Assembly: GCA_029449245.1 (NCBI GenBank)
Contig: JANATF010000001.1
Location: forward strand, 2,170,001-2,234,000
Length of the DNA: 64,000 bases
Direction of reading: 5' to 3'
Source: Mortierella alpina
Taxonomy: Eukaryota > Mortierellomycota > Mortierellomycetes > Mortierellales > Mortierellaceae
Shown piece by piece: positions 1 through 13,600 of the stretch. Every line of letters begins with the position of its first letter. Position 1 is the first letter of the stretch. The notes beneath the pieces were generated by a model that saw nothing but the letters and a program-made list of their open reading frames with translations, made no database searches and was not told where the DNA came from. The position numbers and the translations under genes were made by a program.

Positions 1-2505
1 GCCAAATCGAATCCCGACCTCGTTATCTTGGCTGTCAACACGTTTGTCAAAGTAACGTATTGCCACGTATCACAATGCCATGTTAAGTGATCGCAAGGAC
101 AATCAACTTACTCGACCATCCTTCTTTTCTTTTGACTGGACTTCTACGGAATACCTCAACTACGATCATAGGACACGGACCATCCCAACCCTCTTATTCG
201 CGCTCTGGCTATCCGCACCATGGGCTGCATCCGCGTGGACAAGATCTTGGATCATCTCTGTGAACCACTGAGAAAGTGTCTTCAGGACGACAACCCTTAT
301 GTGCGCAAGACAGCTGCCATCTGCGTTGCCAAACTGTGGGACCTGGATCAGGAACGAGCAATCGAGAATGGATTTGTGACTACGCTGCAGGATCTGATCT
401 CGGACTCTACGCCCATGGTGGTGGCGAATGCAGTCGTTGCCCTGGCAGAGATGCAAGAGTCATCTGCTAGCAAAGATGTTTTTGTCGTCAATGTCTCCAT
501 CATGAACAAGATGCTGGCTGCGCTCAACGAGTGCACAGAATGGGGTCAAATCGCAATCTTGACCTCGCTGGCGGAGTATCGACCACTCGACTCAAAGGAG
601 GCAGAGAACATTTGCGAAAGAGTTATCCCCAGACTGCAGCACGCCAATGGTTCGGTGGTCCTGTCGGCGATCAGGGTCTTGATGATGTACTTGAGGTACA
701 TTAAGAACGAGGATTTCATAAAGGGCTTGGTCAAGAAGATGTCTCCCCCACTCGGTAAGCTAATGCAAGGCACTCGGTAACGCAACCATATCGATCGGCG
801 ACCCTAACGTTATTCCTGAATGTACTTGTTCAAATAGTGTCTCTCCTTGCCTCTGCACCCGAGGTTCAGTATGTGTCACTCAGGAACATCAATCTTATTC
901 TGCAGAAACGCCCTGACATTCTGCAGAATGATGTCCGAGTCTTCTTTTGCAAATACAACGACCCTCCATACGTGAAGCGCGAGAAACTGGAGATTATGAT
1001 CAAGCTCTGCAACGACCGGAACATTGAACAGATCCTCTCTGAACTCAAGGAGTAAGTAGAGCAAGGTGGTAACACATTCTGTGGTGTCCAAGTCTTGGTT
1101 TGTGAAACCCCTAACAGTCTCTTGTCACCTTTATCAATAGATATGCCTCAGAGGTCGATGTAGATTTTGTGCGCAAGGCTGTGCATGCCATTGGACGCTG
1201 TGCTATTATGATTGACGAAGCCTCGGAGAGGTGTGTTAATGTGCTTTTGGATCTCATCAACACCAAGGTTAACTACGTTGTTCAAGAGGCAATCATTGTT
1301 ATCAAGGTAACGGTCGACAAAGCTCAGATACTTGCAATCGCCATTTGCACTAAAACGGACGCTGACCCAGTATTCTGCATTTGTTGCTTCTTCGCCACGT
1401 GTTTCCATTGACAGGATATCTTCCGAAAGTACCCTAAACGCTACGAGGCCATTATTCCCACACTCTGCGAGAACTTGGACTCTCTTGACGAGCCAGAAGC
1501 CAAGGGATCGTTGATTTGGATCATTGGAGAATACGCCGAGCGCATCGAGAACGCAGATGAGCTGATCGAAAACTTTTTGGAGTCGTTCCTTGAAGAAAAC
1601 TCTCAGGTTCAGCTGCAGCTTCTTACTGCGACTGTCAAGCTGTTCTTGAAGAAGCCCTCACAGTCCCAGGAGATCGTTCATAGAGTCCTTCAGACTGCAA
1701 CCCAGGAAATTGATAACCCCGATACTCGCGATCGTGCATATGTTTACTGGAGACTGCTCTCGACCGACCCTCAGGCTGCGAAGGCCGTGGTGTTGTCAGA
1801 AAAGCCTCCTATCTCGGTCGAATCAGGCTCAAGCAAGATCTCACCAGGCTTGATGGATGAGTTGATCAACAATATTTCCACACTAGCCTCCGTTTACCAT
1901 AAGCCGCCAACCGCCTTCATGGGCAAGAAGGCCTTCAGTGCGGACGCTGTTCGCAAGGCAGCTGTCGAGGAGTAAGTGTTTAAATCTCAAAGGAGTAGAT
2001 AACACGCATGTTCTTGTTTTCCTAGCTAACGAGTCACTCTTTTGTTGTTTTGCATATTCGTAGTGCAAAGGATGAGGAGCAGATCACTGGTGAAGATAAC
2101 TCTGTGGCAGCGGCAGCAGGATCAGCAGCACCCAAGAATGCGATGGCTGATCTTTTAGATTTGGACTTTGGATCCTCAGAGCCAGCATACACATCACCTC
2201 CCGTGTCGTCCAGCAAACCCACCAGCAGCGGACCAAACTATAGCGCAGATTTGTTTGATATGTCTTCTGACATGTCGAGCGGCGGTGTGTTTGGCGGCAT
2301 GACTGGAATGAGCACTGCCAATGCATCTCAACAACAGCAGCAGCAAAGCTTTGGAGTCATGTCACCGACCAACAGTAGCAATCAATTTGGCGACCTTGCT
2401 GGCTTGGGTGGATTTGGCCAGCCAGCACAGCAACAACAGCAGCAGCAAAAGCTCGCAGCGAGTTCACAGTCCTCCACTGTGAACGATCTCATGGACCTCT
2501 TCTAG
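1..2505 (+). CDS. APL2: AP-1 complex subunit beta (beta-adaptin), 5' partial
   Basis: Large subunit of the clathrin adaptor AP-1, which sorts cargo at the trans-Golgi and endosomes. Exons: 1-51, 172-754, 838-1051, 1141-1306, 1415-1971 and 2064-2505; all junctions are GT-AG and in phase, giving 670 visible residues. The first exon reads straight into the alpha-solenoid motif ILAVNTFVK, so roughly the first 100 residues lie outside the window. Family landmarks seen: [33 protein letters not shown]-like, [34 protein letters not shown] and LASVYHKPP. The last exon is a Ser/Gln-rich hinge with acidic LLDLDF and LMDLF clathrin-box-like motifs, and it ends right there. No beta-appendage (ear) domain follows, which is common in fungal AP-1 beta. 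AP-2 beta is the main alternative; the trunk sequence fits AP-1 better. Confidence 0.93.
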
Positions 2506-2531
2506 GAGTTGTTTGATAATATAGACCGATT

Positions 2532-2588
2532 TTGACACCATTGACATATTGACACCATTGACATATTGACATATTGACATATTGACAT
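2532..2588. repeat. Tandem repeat (TTGACATAT / TTGACACCA units)
   Basis: About six head-to-tail units built on TTGACAyyA occupy the 3' flank just after the AP-1 beta stop codon, between two convergent genes. They may lie in the 3' UTR of either transcript. No function is evident. Confidence 0.85.
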
Positions 2589-2716
2589 GGGCATCTTGTA
2601 TTAATTAATAATGACTGTGGAACAATGTATGAGGCTGGGTTCAGATCATCGAGCGAGTTGTACACTTTTTTGCTCTCATGCTCTATGGTCCTGACAACTT
2701 TGTGACAATATCTCAA

Positions 2717-5700
2717 CTATCTAGTCCCTTCCTCCTCCACGTCTCCACGCGGCTCCTCCACCTCCGCGTCACCTAGCCCTCCTCCTGCGTTACTGCCGAT
2801 GATGTTACCGGTAGTGGGCTCAAACAAGGAGCCCATATTCGTCAGTCCTGCAAGTCCTTCGATCCCGGATATAGAGGCTCTAAACGGGTGCTGATGCGAA
2901 TATCCCATGGTCATGGACTTGATGTCCTGGGACTCATGGATCGATCCCGCGTTGCTAGTCGTGTAAGCGCTCATAGGGCGACCCGAAGCTCCTCCGCCAT
3001 ATCCTCCGCCACCGCCCCTCTCTTGAAGTGCCTGTGCGCTCAACTCAAATGCTCTGCCGCCCTTGGGATTCAGACTCAATGACGGCTCTCGGCCATTGTG
3101 TTTCTTTAAGACCCTGGCCCGCACAGTGACAGGTGGGATCGCAACCGCGTCTATCGGGGATGTGTCTTCCATCCCACCATTGTTTTTCGAGGGCTCGGGT
3201 GTCGAGAAGAGCACGTTGTGACTGCCGGTGTGGGGCGTGGCGATCCCATCTGCGTTGTGGGTGGCAGGCGAGTTACTGTATGTTGTTGGAGGGCTGGATA
3301 GATTCGAGTAACCAGACGAGTTGGTGGGAGAAGATGGTGTGATGGAATCTGCATATTTAGTTCTGCCGGATGACGGAGCAATGGAGCACGGTTGCGTCGA
3401 CAGGGGCTGCGAGGTTGAAGCACTCACGGTAGTCAAGGAGACATCGCTCAGGTTGTCGCGGGAAATCTTCTGCTTCAACGGCTGAGTGTCGATTGAGATG
3501 TTCAACACGAATGGGGTGGATGAAGCTGCCTCAGGCTTTTGTAGCTGCTGTTCCAGTACAGCCTTTTCAGTCTCTGCAGAAGGGATTGGGTCCTGTTTCT
3601 GTTCTAGCTGTCCGCGAATCTGATTGGCATCTTTCACGACCGAGGATGAGGTCTGATCACTAGTGCCGCTCAACGAGAGCTGATCCTCGTCCGGATTGAA
3701 CCGCTTCTGTCCGACTAGGTCGCTGGGGCTGTCGGGTCGAAAGACTTTTGGTGGGGGCGGCTGTGCGCCTACAGCAACGGCCTTCATTGGCATACTGTCA
3801 AGTCTACCGGAACTACTCCTGGTCAAAAGGACACCGTCCAGTGTGGTGCTGCTTATGCTCAGCTTGCGATCATGCTGGAGGTTGCCGTGACCGTGGCCAG
3901 CAGAGGCGGATCGGAGCAGACTCTTGGTTCCGGAGAGTGGACGCGAGAAGGACTGAAGCCGTTTCACCTTGGTGTAGTCGTAAACAATGAACTTGTCTTC
4001 CATCATCTGCATTTCTGCAGAGAGCTCAGTTTCGGGTGTGGTCTGTGCGCGCTTCTTAGCCTTGAGTGGATTGTCTTCCATCAAAAGCTCCTCCAGCTCG
4101 TGAGTGGCGTCAAAGTTGGCGCGTTTTGACTAGATACATTATAGCACCGCAAATACCAATTAGACATGCTACCTGAAGAAAACATGAGCTTCTGCAATAT
4201 GATCAATTCAGTCATGCGCTTACATCCGGCTCAAATGGAGGAGTGGCTTCTTTCTTGACCAGTTTATCCCACTCAATGCCTTGAAACCAAGGGTGCTTCT
4301 TGAAAGCCTCGATACCATCTGGTGTGCATCCCAAGCGTTTGCTAATGTCTCGCTCACAAAGCTGCAAGAACGTTTGCATTAGCATGTTAATGATCCACTT
4401 CAAGAACTGAATCACTCTATTTTTAGGCATGATGGTATCTTACCTTTGAAAGCACATCCAGACATGGCGCGCTCACCATATCATCAACATTGTCTGGAAA
4501 TGGTAAAGGATCTCGCAATATTGAATTGGTCAACAACTCATTACTCTTGCCCCGGAAAGGGCGCTGTCAGGGATTAAAAGGGGTGGGAATGAGGCCAATG
4601 GGGGGTTTTTTTTGGTCAGATATAGCCTCCAACACTCTGCGCAAGGTGAACCGAGCGGTATATCAAAATCTGCTCAGAGCTCTCTTACCTTTCCAAAGAG
4701 TAGTTCAAACATTACAACGCCTAAACTCCACCAGTCAACTGACTCCAAGTAGCCCTTTCGCATCAAAACCTCTGGTGCCATATATGCCATACTTCCTGCT
4801 ATCGAGAGTAGTGGTTTCGAAGGGTTGAAATAGACTGCGATGTTGAAATCTGTCAAATGTGCATGGCCATGCTCATCCAGCAACACATTATCTGGCTTCA
4901 AGTCCCTGTTCATGCAAAGATGCAAATGATGACAATTTTTTGAAGGAGTAAACATAAAAGCGTTTTAGTCCATAAGCGTATTAAGCTGCTCAGAGCACTG
5001 ATCGGAGCTGCGATACGATACCTGTGAATGATCCTCCGCGCATGCAGTGAGTTCAAAGCCAAGGCCAGTTCTGCTACATAAAACCTCACAACATCCTCTC
5101 TCATTGGGCCAGCTCTCTCAAGATGGAACCTCAAGTCACCTCCGAGCATCAAGTCCAGGACCATGAACAGATTTTCGTCATCCTGGAACGCATACCGCAG
5201 ATTACAGATGAGTGGGAATTCGACCTCCTCAAGTAGTCGACGCTCTTGGATGATGTTCTCGACAGCGCGCATACGAATGCATTTCGCCTTGTTAATGTAC
5301 TTGAGTGCATAGATTTCCTTTGTCTTTTTGTGTTGCACGACTCGGACCTTGCCGAAAGCACCCTTCCCGACAGAACGGAGCAGATGGAAGTGTGACAGTT
5401 CGACTGCAAGGTTAGGCCCGTAAAGAAAAAAAAACGCGTTTCAATGCATCATTAATTAATAAGTGTCGCACAAAAGCTCAGCCGTCATGCAGAGATAGGG
5501 CAGAAAAAACTAATCGCCCGTGCTCAATTGTCGTATTGCGTCGCATGTATCCCCGGCATCCATTGCCTTGGATTCCAGCTTTGGTGAAAGCAAAAAAACG
5601 GTATGCCTGTGTCCATATCCATCAGCTGCAGCTCTCAGTGTTTAAAGTCACGAAGGAGGAGGAAGGGTAACTTACTCTCAGAGGTAAAGTCAATGGCCTC

Positions 5701-5724
5701 TTCTTTACAGCAAGCTGTTCCCAT
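2717..5724 (-). CDS. AGC serine/threonine kinase, YANK/STK32 family
   Basis: Exons (transcript order): 5676-5724, 5022-5403, 4689-4905, 4444-4563, 4224-4361 and 2717-4129; phases agree and give 772 residues. The start MGTACCKEE is a classic Gly2 myristoylation site followed by a Cys pair likely to be palmitoylated, so the kinase is probably membrane-anchored. The kinase core shows glycine loop GKGAFGKV, ALKYINK lysine, catalytic RDLKPDN, MAPEV and DWWSLGV. Instead of DFG it has DFNIA, the hallmark of YANK/STK32 kinases. After the HPWF and KANFD-like AGC tail (SKRANFDATHELEE) comes a tail of about 400 residues, low in complexity, Ser/Pro/Gly-rich and unlike the roughly 400-residue animal proteins. 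Substrates are not known from sequence. The gene is convergent with AP-1 beta. Confidence 0.92.
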
Positions 5725-7636
5725 GGCTGGTTATCTGTGCTGTGGATGCCGAAGGTATACAAGAGGGGAGAGGGAGCGGCAAGGAGAAGAGGCGACGCGA
5801 ATAAAGGGGACGGGGACCGAGGGTTTCTTTTTTCTTTTTTGTCAAAGGGGGGAGGATCCAATGGAAGGGGTCGTCGCCAGAAAGGTTCAGGAATGCGGCT
5901 CAAAAGGTCAGAGCGAGGGGGAGCGTTTCCCGTTATTTTATATCCCCGCTTGGATGTGTCAAAAGGCGTTGTGCTCCCTAGATGGCAAAAGTGTATCCAG
6001 CAGACCATGGAAGGCGTATTAGCTATAGGGTTCATGAGTTGCTTCTGATGTGATGCTGCCTTCTTGGCTCGTAGTTCTCTCTTCCACACGGGCATGGGGA
6101 AATAGGCATGGGGAAATAGGCATGGGGGGACGGGGTTTGTGGGGACCCCAGTAGAGAGAGCATGTGTATTTCTCCTGCCCAAGTTTCTCTTTTCTGTTTT
6201 CTTGTCTCTTCAAAAAAAGGGGGTGGGCTAATGAATTTGGTGTCAAGGGGGGTGTTATGTGCATGCTAAGATGGCTGGGTAGTGTCTAATACAAATGCAA
6301 CGACAAAAAGAACGGTCTAGAAGTGCATGAAGGGTACCAAGAGCTATCGTGAGATGTCGAGTAAAGCAGCAGGAGAGAGGCAGAGAGAGATAGAGAGATA
6401 GCAGGAATACCAAAGATTGCTATGGCAGATCGTTTGGATAGGAGACAATAGAGGCATTGAGGGCTGACAAGTTGCGGAAGGCAGATACTGCTGGTGTGCG
6501 CGTTGTGGATGGGGTTCACTTGCAAGGTGTACCGAAATCAAGGCGGACGCTGCGACGAGTCGTACAAAAGTAAGGTTGACAGTCCTTGGTTACTGCACGA
6601 GGGAGATGAATGGTAGGGGACGCGACCGCGCTGAATAACCAGGGTATGGACAGATCCCAAGGTGGAAAGCGGTAAATGGCAATTTGGTCCGTGAGCGCTT
6701 TTGCTGGTGGACGGACAAGAAGAGTGTGCTAGAATGGCTGCTTGAACGATGCATTGGTTGATCGGACGAAGGTGAAAGAGACAGAGTTCAAGTCGCAGAG
6801 GAAAGCGCCGGACGTGGGAAAGGAGGGTGGGAAGATACAGGCGCAGCAATTGAGGTGAACAGTTGACGTGAACAGGAAGCGAGTGTGGTTATGGAGCGTT
6901 CGTGGACCTCAGGGAAGGACGAACGCGGCAAGAGAGGGAGAAAGAGAGCGAGGATAGTACCTGGAGAGGGTTCAAGTGTGCTGTGGCCTGGCCAAATGGG
7001 GCAGGCTTGTTGCGGGGGACTTGCTGTTGCGGTGTAAAGGCGAAGGAAAAGAAAGAGCTGCATCGGTCTCAGGCACAGGTCGGTGGGCGAGGACATGGCG
7101 ATGAGCAAACGACGGATTGGGCTGCGTGGGACTCCATCCAGCCTGGCTGCGACAAGTGATGTCAGGGACAGCAATGAGGGTGAAAAAATAAAGGGAGTCT
7201 GGACAGCGTGCGTCCTATGTGAGTCCTGCGGGCCGGTCCTTGTGTGCTTGACGCTGCGATAGGCAAAGGCCACCTGCAACACGCTAAGGATCGAGCGGCA
7301 TGTGGTTGCAGAACAGACACATCATAGGGGTGGCCATTAGCATTGGGCTCGTTGCATTGACTCATTCATCCTTGCCACGACCACGTTCGGGTAATTAGAT
7401 CAGACACCCTCAGCAACACTCGCGTCCTGCCGTCGTTTCTGTGCATGGCTTTTGGCTGACTTTAGGCTGGTCGAACGGGTAGACACAACAACTCTGCGAC
7501 ACTTCATACCCCTTCCTTGACGGCACATATGCCCTTGGAGTCGGTGAGTTCAAGGGGAGGGCACACTGGTGGGGCGCGAAGGTAGGAAGGCCGTGGACAT
7601 GGACAGTGCAGATGAACAAGATTAGGCAACTTTATT
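5725..7636. other. 1.9 kb intergenic region with short repeats
   Basis: Upstream region of the kinase gene and downstream of the Tea1-like gene. It has no supportable coding sequence on either strand; long open frames here are Pro/Ser/Leu-rich without recognisable motifs. A short tandem repeat (GGCATGGGGAAATA, about three copies) lies near 6089-6126, and an AGAGAGAT-rich patch near 6370-6400. Confidence 0.6.
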
Positions 7637-10600
7637 CTAACGCATTCTCGAGTTCTCAATTTCATCTATCATCTGCTCGTACTCTCGCAGGCGTGATGGG
7701 CTTCTATCGTTATATGTACGGGTATCCATGGGTCGCTGCTGTTGTTGCTGTTGTTGCTGTTGTTGCTGTTGTTGTTGCCGCAGGTGGGACAAGTATTCTT
7801 CTTCATTGTCGCCGTCGCTACTGTCCTCCTCATCTGTGTAGGCATAAAACTGCTTAGCGCTCGTAGTTGGGTGATTGTCACTCGGCTGCCCAGAGTAGTG
7901 GTACTCTTGCTGTTGCTGCTGCTGTTGGTAGTGCTGTGGTGGCGAGGTCGTGGGGGCCTGAGGCAGCGAGGGCGATGAAGTCTTGAACGCCGTCTTGTTC
8001 CAGGGCACTTTCAAGAGCTCCAACTCGCGTGTGATCGAATCAACAGAGTCCCTGTTAGAGGGCTCTTGATTGTCATTGTTGTCATACAAGGAGCCTTGCT
8101 GCGGTTGCTGCCTCGATCCATACTGGTTACCATCATAGCTATTCTCGTCATCTGTGCTATCGCTGTCATATGTCAGCAATTGGCTAATGCTCTTGCTATG
8201 CTGGGCAATGGCCGACGACGGACTTCCAGACTTGCTGCTAGCGCCGCTTCCATTTCTCGCATCATTAATGAGTCCTGGGGCACTGCTAATCACTGGAGGC
8301 AGAGGTCCTTGAGGTCCCAAGTACGAGAAGCTGGAGGGAGGAGACGCGGCAGTGTTGTTACCGTTCAGCTGCTGACGGACAGCACTTGCCAAATTGGCAG
8401 AGTTGAAAGGCGAGCTGTGGTTCGAGAGCGAGTTGCTCAGACCTGGGACCGAGATGCTGCTAGGCCGACTGCTATGCATGTTCTCCAAAAGCAGTGTCAC
8501 TTTCTTTTCGGTGTCTGCCAGCCTTGCCTCCAGGACAGAGTTGTCACCCTCCAGAATCTGGATCGTCTCATGCGCCTTCTTCAGTCGCTGTTCCAAATCT
8601 TGGCGCTGCAGCTGGTGCTGTTGCTCCACATCCCGTCGATCGTCTGCATGTTGCTGGGTTGATGCAGAGGCGGAAACTGCATCCGCGTGCTGCTGTAGAG
8701 CACGTTCGAGCTGATCTTCCAGCTGCTTGTTCAGTTCATGTGCATCATCGACCTCTTGCTGACGGTGAACAAGTCTTTCCTGGACCTGATGTATCTCTGT
8801 TACAAGTCGTTCCACGTCAGCTTTGAGTTGGCCCTCCTGCTCGGTGGACGTTGATCTCGCCTGTTCTGCTTGCCTTTGAATTGACTCCAGCTCCTCGGAA
8901 AGTACCTCATTCGCGCTTTCCACCTCTTCTAGTCGTTGCGTAATAGAGATAACCTTGTGCGATAACTCTGCGGCTAGAATCTCGGACTCTTTCAGTCGCT
9001 GCTGAAGACCGTCTGCTTGGGAAGTGAGATCATTCCGCTCCTCCTCCCAGTGCATTTGCAGCATCTGAATACGCTCCTCCTGTTCCTTTTGGTTGCTACT
9101 GCGTGATCGAGTGAGCTCCATGGCGAGATCGTTGCATCGGGAATGTTCCTCTTGTAGCTGTCGCAACTCCGATTCCACTTCATCCTTGGCCTTCATCGTG
9201 GTCGCTAGGTCACCCTTGATCTTGCGGAGTAGCATGGCAGTCTTTTCCGAATGCTGGACTGTTGCCTGACGCTGCAGTTCAAATGCTTCAAGTTGATCCA
9301 GATGCCGGATACGAGAGTCTTCCATCTCTCTCTCCAGGTTCTGTGCCTTACTTTCAGCATCTCGCACTCTCTCTTCCATTGTCGCGGCATACTCTGGGGC
9401 ACCGCGGGCGCGAGCCTGAAGTACAAGATCCTCCGCAATAATGCCATTCTCGCGCATCACATCTTGTAGCAGACCAAGCTGGACCTCATGGTCTTCCAAG
9501 CTTTTGATCTTGGCTTCCAGCTCTTGCTCTGTCTTTGTCAATTCACTCTGGAGTCGGGAAGCGCCTTCACGCTCTTGTGATAGCAATTTTTGCAAGGAGA
9601 TTGTCTCAGTCCGAGCCTGCATGGACACTTGCTCCAAACGCGAAAGCTCTAGCATGGCCTCAGCCAGTTCGGAGGCCGATTTGGACGCCGCCTCCTGCGA
9701 GCTGGTATGCAACTTCTTGAGAGATCCCAACTCGTCCTCCAGTTCGGAAACTCTTGAGACCGTGTTGAGAATCGCAATGCTGTCGTGCTTACGCTCTGCC
9801 GCCAGTGCTCCAACCCTGCCATTGCTGTTGCCCCGAGGATTGAATGCACCAAGGCCGTCCTCGACCAGCTTGCGCAGTGTAACGACTTCCTCCTTCGAGA
9901 CCTGCCAACGGCTCTCCAGCTCCTCGATTTTAGACTGAGAGCGCTCGGCCTCTCCTTGGTAGCGATTGACCTCACTCGAGAGGCTCAGCCGCATACTCTC
10001 GAGCTTCTCAATCTTTTCGGAGGTCTTTTCTGAACGGGCCTCTGCGCGCACTGCACGTTCATTGGCTGCGGCGTAGGCCATTTGCGTCCGCTCCAGCGCC
10101 TTTTCAAGCTGTTCCACCTGTTGCTTCAACGAGTTGATCTTGACCAAAAGTCCCGAGGACTGAGACTGATGCCCCGACACCCCGGCTTGCATCTCTGCCA
10201 ATACAGTAGCCGACTCTCTAGCCTCGGCCTCGGCCTTTGCAGCGCGCGTATGAAGTGTGGCCAGCTCCGCGAGCGCACGCGTGTGAGCCGTCTGTGCTTG
10301 TTCTGCCAGTAATGTCGCGTCATTTGAACGCTCCTCAGCTGACATTCGCGATCGGCGCTCTTGCTCCAAATGTTCCTGCACCTTGGTATACTGACTGTCC
10401 AAGGACTCGAGCTCGTTGAGAGCGCTGGTAAGGCGTCGTTCTAGATTGGCAGCACGGTCAACTTCAACGCGCGACAGGGCGTCGGGGTCCTGCTGAGTGC
10501 TGGATAGAGCTGAAAGTTTGGCTTTGAGATAAGCAGCTTCCTGGAGAGCGCCCGTCCTGATGCGCTCAGCTTCCTTGATCTTCGCGGTGGCGGTCTGAGC

Positions 10601-13600
10601 CTGTGTGACAATGGCCATCTAGATCGGTCAGCGAGGATAGTGTTAGAATTTGAAAAAGTGCCTGATTATGTTCGCTTAAAAGCGCTACACAGGGACTAAT
10701 GGTTCTTCTCTAGCCTACTAACCTTTGCTGTCTTCAGTTCGTCCTTGACTTTGATCAAGGCCTTTGTGATCCGCAATTGTTGTCCCTCCAACTGCGCACT
10801 CTCGAGATCCCTTTCAAGCTCGGCCATCGAGAGCCGCTTCTCCATTGGTGTCGGCGAAGTCGCATCACGATCCCTTGAGAATAGCACCTCCATCACCAAC
10901 CAATTTTCTCTTTTCTTCATTTGCTCCAGTTGCTCTGCCTTTTCTTTGAGCTCCTGTTTCAAGAGAGCATTCTCGTCCTGTACCACTTCGGCTCGAGACT
11001 CCAGCGCCTTTATCTTGGTGATGTCCGAGAGTGAGGTCCGTGCTGGGATGCCCATACCCTGACCCGCTGCAGATGGGAGTATAGATGTAGCACCAATGCC
11101 AAGGCCGACCCCGTTATGGCCGCCAGAACCACGTCCTGAGGAGCGACTTGAAGCCGATGCCGGAGACGTCGAGCGGTCTAAGGGACCAGGAATCGGGGTC
11201 GAGGAGCCGACAGGAGGGGTTGGTGGTGGTGGGGGCGGATGAATTTGGGACATCTTTTTCTCCGCGCCAGGCGGATAAGGAATGGAGCCCGAAACTGGGG
11301 GCGAGGGGACTACTGGAGGAGGAGGTAGATTGCCACGGGGTGCGCTGGGTGGAGGAGGAGGCGGGGTCAGCGGTGGATGCGAAGGCTGCTGTAGGATGGG
11401 TAGGGCGGCAGTAGCACCCACAGCTGATGCAGGCGGTGGTGGTAAACGTGCTGGTGACGAGGATGGCGGTGGCGTCATCGGGGCCGCCCTGGATCCAGGT
11501 GGAGGAGGCGGGGGCGGATTGTATGCGCCGAATACTGTCTGGTCAGAGTTCGACGTGGTGGGTGTGGTTGGGGTCATGGGCGTAATGGCTTCCAAGGCAT
11601 ATGGATTGATGTCCTCCTTCACGTGATGGTCGCCATGGGATGGCAGAGACGCGTCTGTTCGACGGTCAGGAGCACGTGTCGTCGTCGGGCTATCGGGGAC
11701 CTGTCGTGCAGACAGCGGTGGGATGCTGGAAGTTACATTGATGACTCTCAGCGGGGAGGGGTTATTTCCGCTCGCGGTTGTCGGGGTCAGCGGCGTAGGT
11801 TGAGCGGTCCGCCGATTCATATTTGGGCTGGCTACCTCCCTCGCAGTCCCAATAATAGCTCCGCCATAGCCCCCCTGAAAGTTGTCCTTTAAAGTCTGAC
11901 GTCTAGTGGCGATGGATAGTCCTTCCGCTTGGTAATCATTCTTTGAGAGTCCTGCGTTGACGCTGGAGCCACGGGGTTGTAGTACACCGTACGCTGTTAT
12001 AGGTCTCTGGCCGAATTGTGGGTTCATGAGTTGACTCGTCTGTTGTGAGATACTGAGATTGGGGTTCGATCCAAAACTGGCGGGAGAGGCTGGTCGCTGG
12101 GTGAGTCGACGATCCGGTCGATCTGGTCTTTCTGGTCGGCCTGGTGTATGCATTTGACCAGAGTTCCTGTCAGCTTCCCGGCCCACAGGTGCCGGTGGAT
12201 CCATCAATGACTGCTGGTACGGCTGAGGCGACCCGGCACCTAGCCTGTTTGGTACAAGTTTCTGAGTCGAGGTTTGACGTGGAGGGATAGCCTGAGGTCC
12301 TACATCTGGAAAGCGGATCTTGGCTACAAAGAAGTCGAGAGGATTTAGAAAGAAGGATAAACATCATTACATTAATACTCTCGGCTATACGTGTTAGAAA
12401 TACGGCCTCCCTTCGACCCAAATGCCATACGTATTTCGAGGTAGTATATTTGAGCCGAGTCCTCCTGCTTGGTCTGCTCTGACTCTCCTCCAAGGACATA
12501 AATTCTGTCTTTTATCGTGCACATTGTGTGTCCGCTGCGAGGGCTTGCAACTGGCCCTACGTTCTGAAAGAGGTACCACCTTCGTTCTGTACAAACAACT
12601 TGTTAGTCCAAGATTTAGGTCAAAGAAAAAAGTAGTAATGACTCCCTCTCAGGCCTTTGACATACCGTGGATTCTGAACGCGTACGAATCATTTAGCTCC
12701 GTGCCGTCTGGACTGTTTCCACCAAAGACGTACATTGTTCCGTCGACGACCGTACAGGCATGGCCATGACGTCCTGTAGGAAGGTATCCTGACGCTGGGA
12801 TGGGCGTCCACGTCAAAGCACGAGGATCAAAGCACCAGATATCGTTGTAAAAGTATTCCGCGTCTGCTCCTCCAAAGATGTAAATCTTCCCCTCATGAAC
12901 ACCGGCACAGTGCCCGGAACGGGCGGGTGGGGACTCTGTCTGAGGTTCAAGTTTCTCCCATTTCGGGCTCTGTGTGACTAGTAGGAGTTGATGACAGCGC
13001 AGAGTTGTTAGCACCTTTGAAGATGATGAAACTCAGAGTGGGAGCCAGGTTTAAGAGAATGGTGACCTACTTGTCTTCATGTCAAATGCATTGATATCAT
13101 CCATATAATGATCATCGACCTGTCCTCCAAAGATATACATTGTAGTGCCGACATTACAACCAGTATGTGAATGGCGCGGCGTGGGCAGCAGTCCTTGAAT
13201 TGGCGGCTTATTCCACTCCCTCCTGGCAGTATGAAGTACATGTAGACTATCGTCGCATTGTCCCGTCATAGGGTCCCAACCGCCGAAATCTAGAGTTTTA
13301 ACAATGGGCAGTTGTGAGTTATGATAGCCCAAAGACACTTCTTGAATACCAATAATTTTTTCCTAGAGAACTAAGCAGATTGGTGTACTGCAGCAGTGGA
13401 CTTACATATGACATATTGGCCAATATTGACGGCGGAATGGCCACTCTTGGCCATCGGCTGCTCTGCACCAGTGGCATTAATAGCCTGGCACTGCAGCGAA
13501 ACTACGATGACACGAGGAGGTAGCAGTGATAACTCATGTTAGTAATGGGCTATAAAACCGTACATCCAACGTGAGCCGGATGCATTTACACACTAAGCGT

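Noticed and set aside
5622-6182. 186-residue minus frame upstream of the kinase
   Set aside because: Pro/Ser-rich, overlaps the first kinase exon in another frame and has no family motif.
8066-8662. Plus-strand 198-residue frame
   Set aside because: Shadow of the coiled-coil exon of the Tea1-like gene on the opposite strand.
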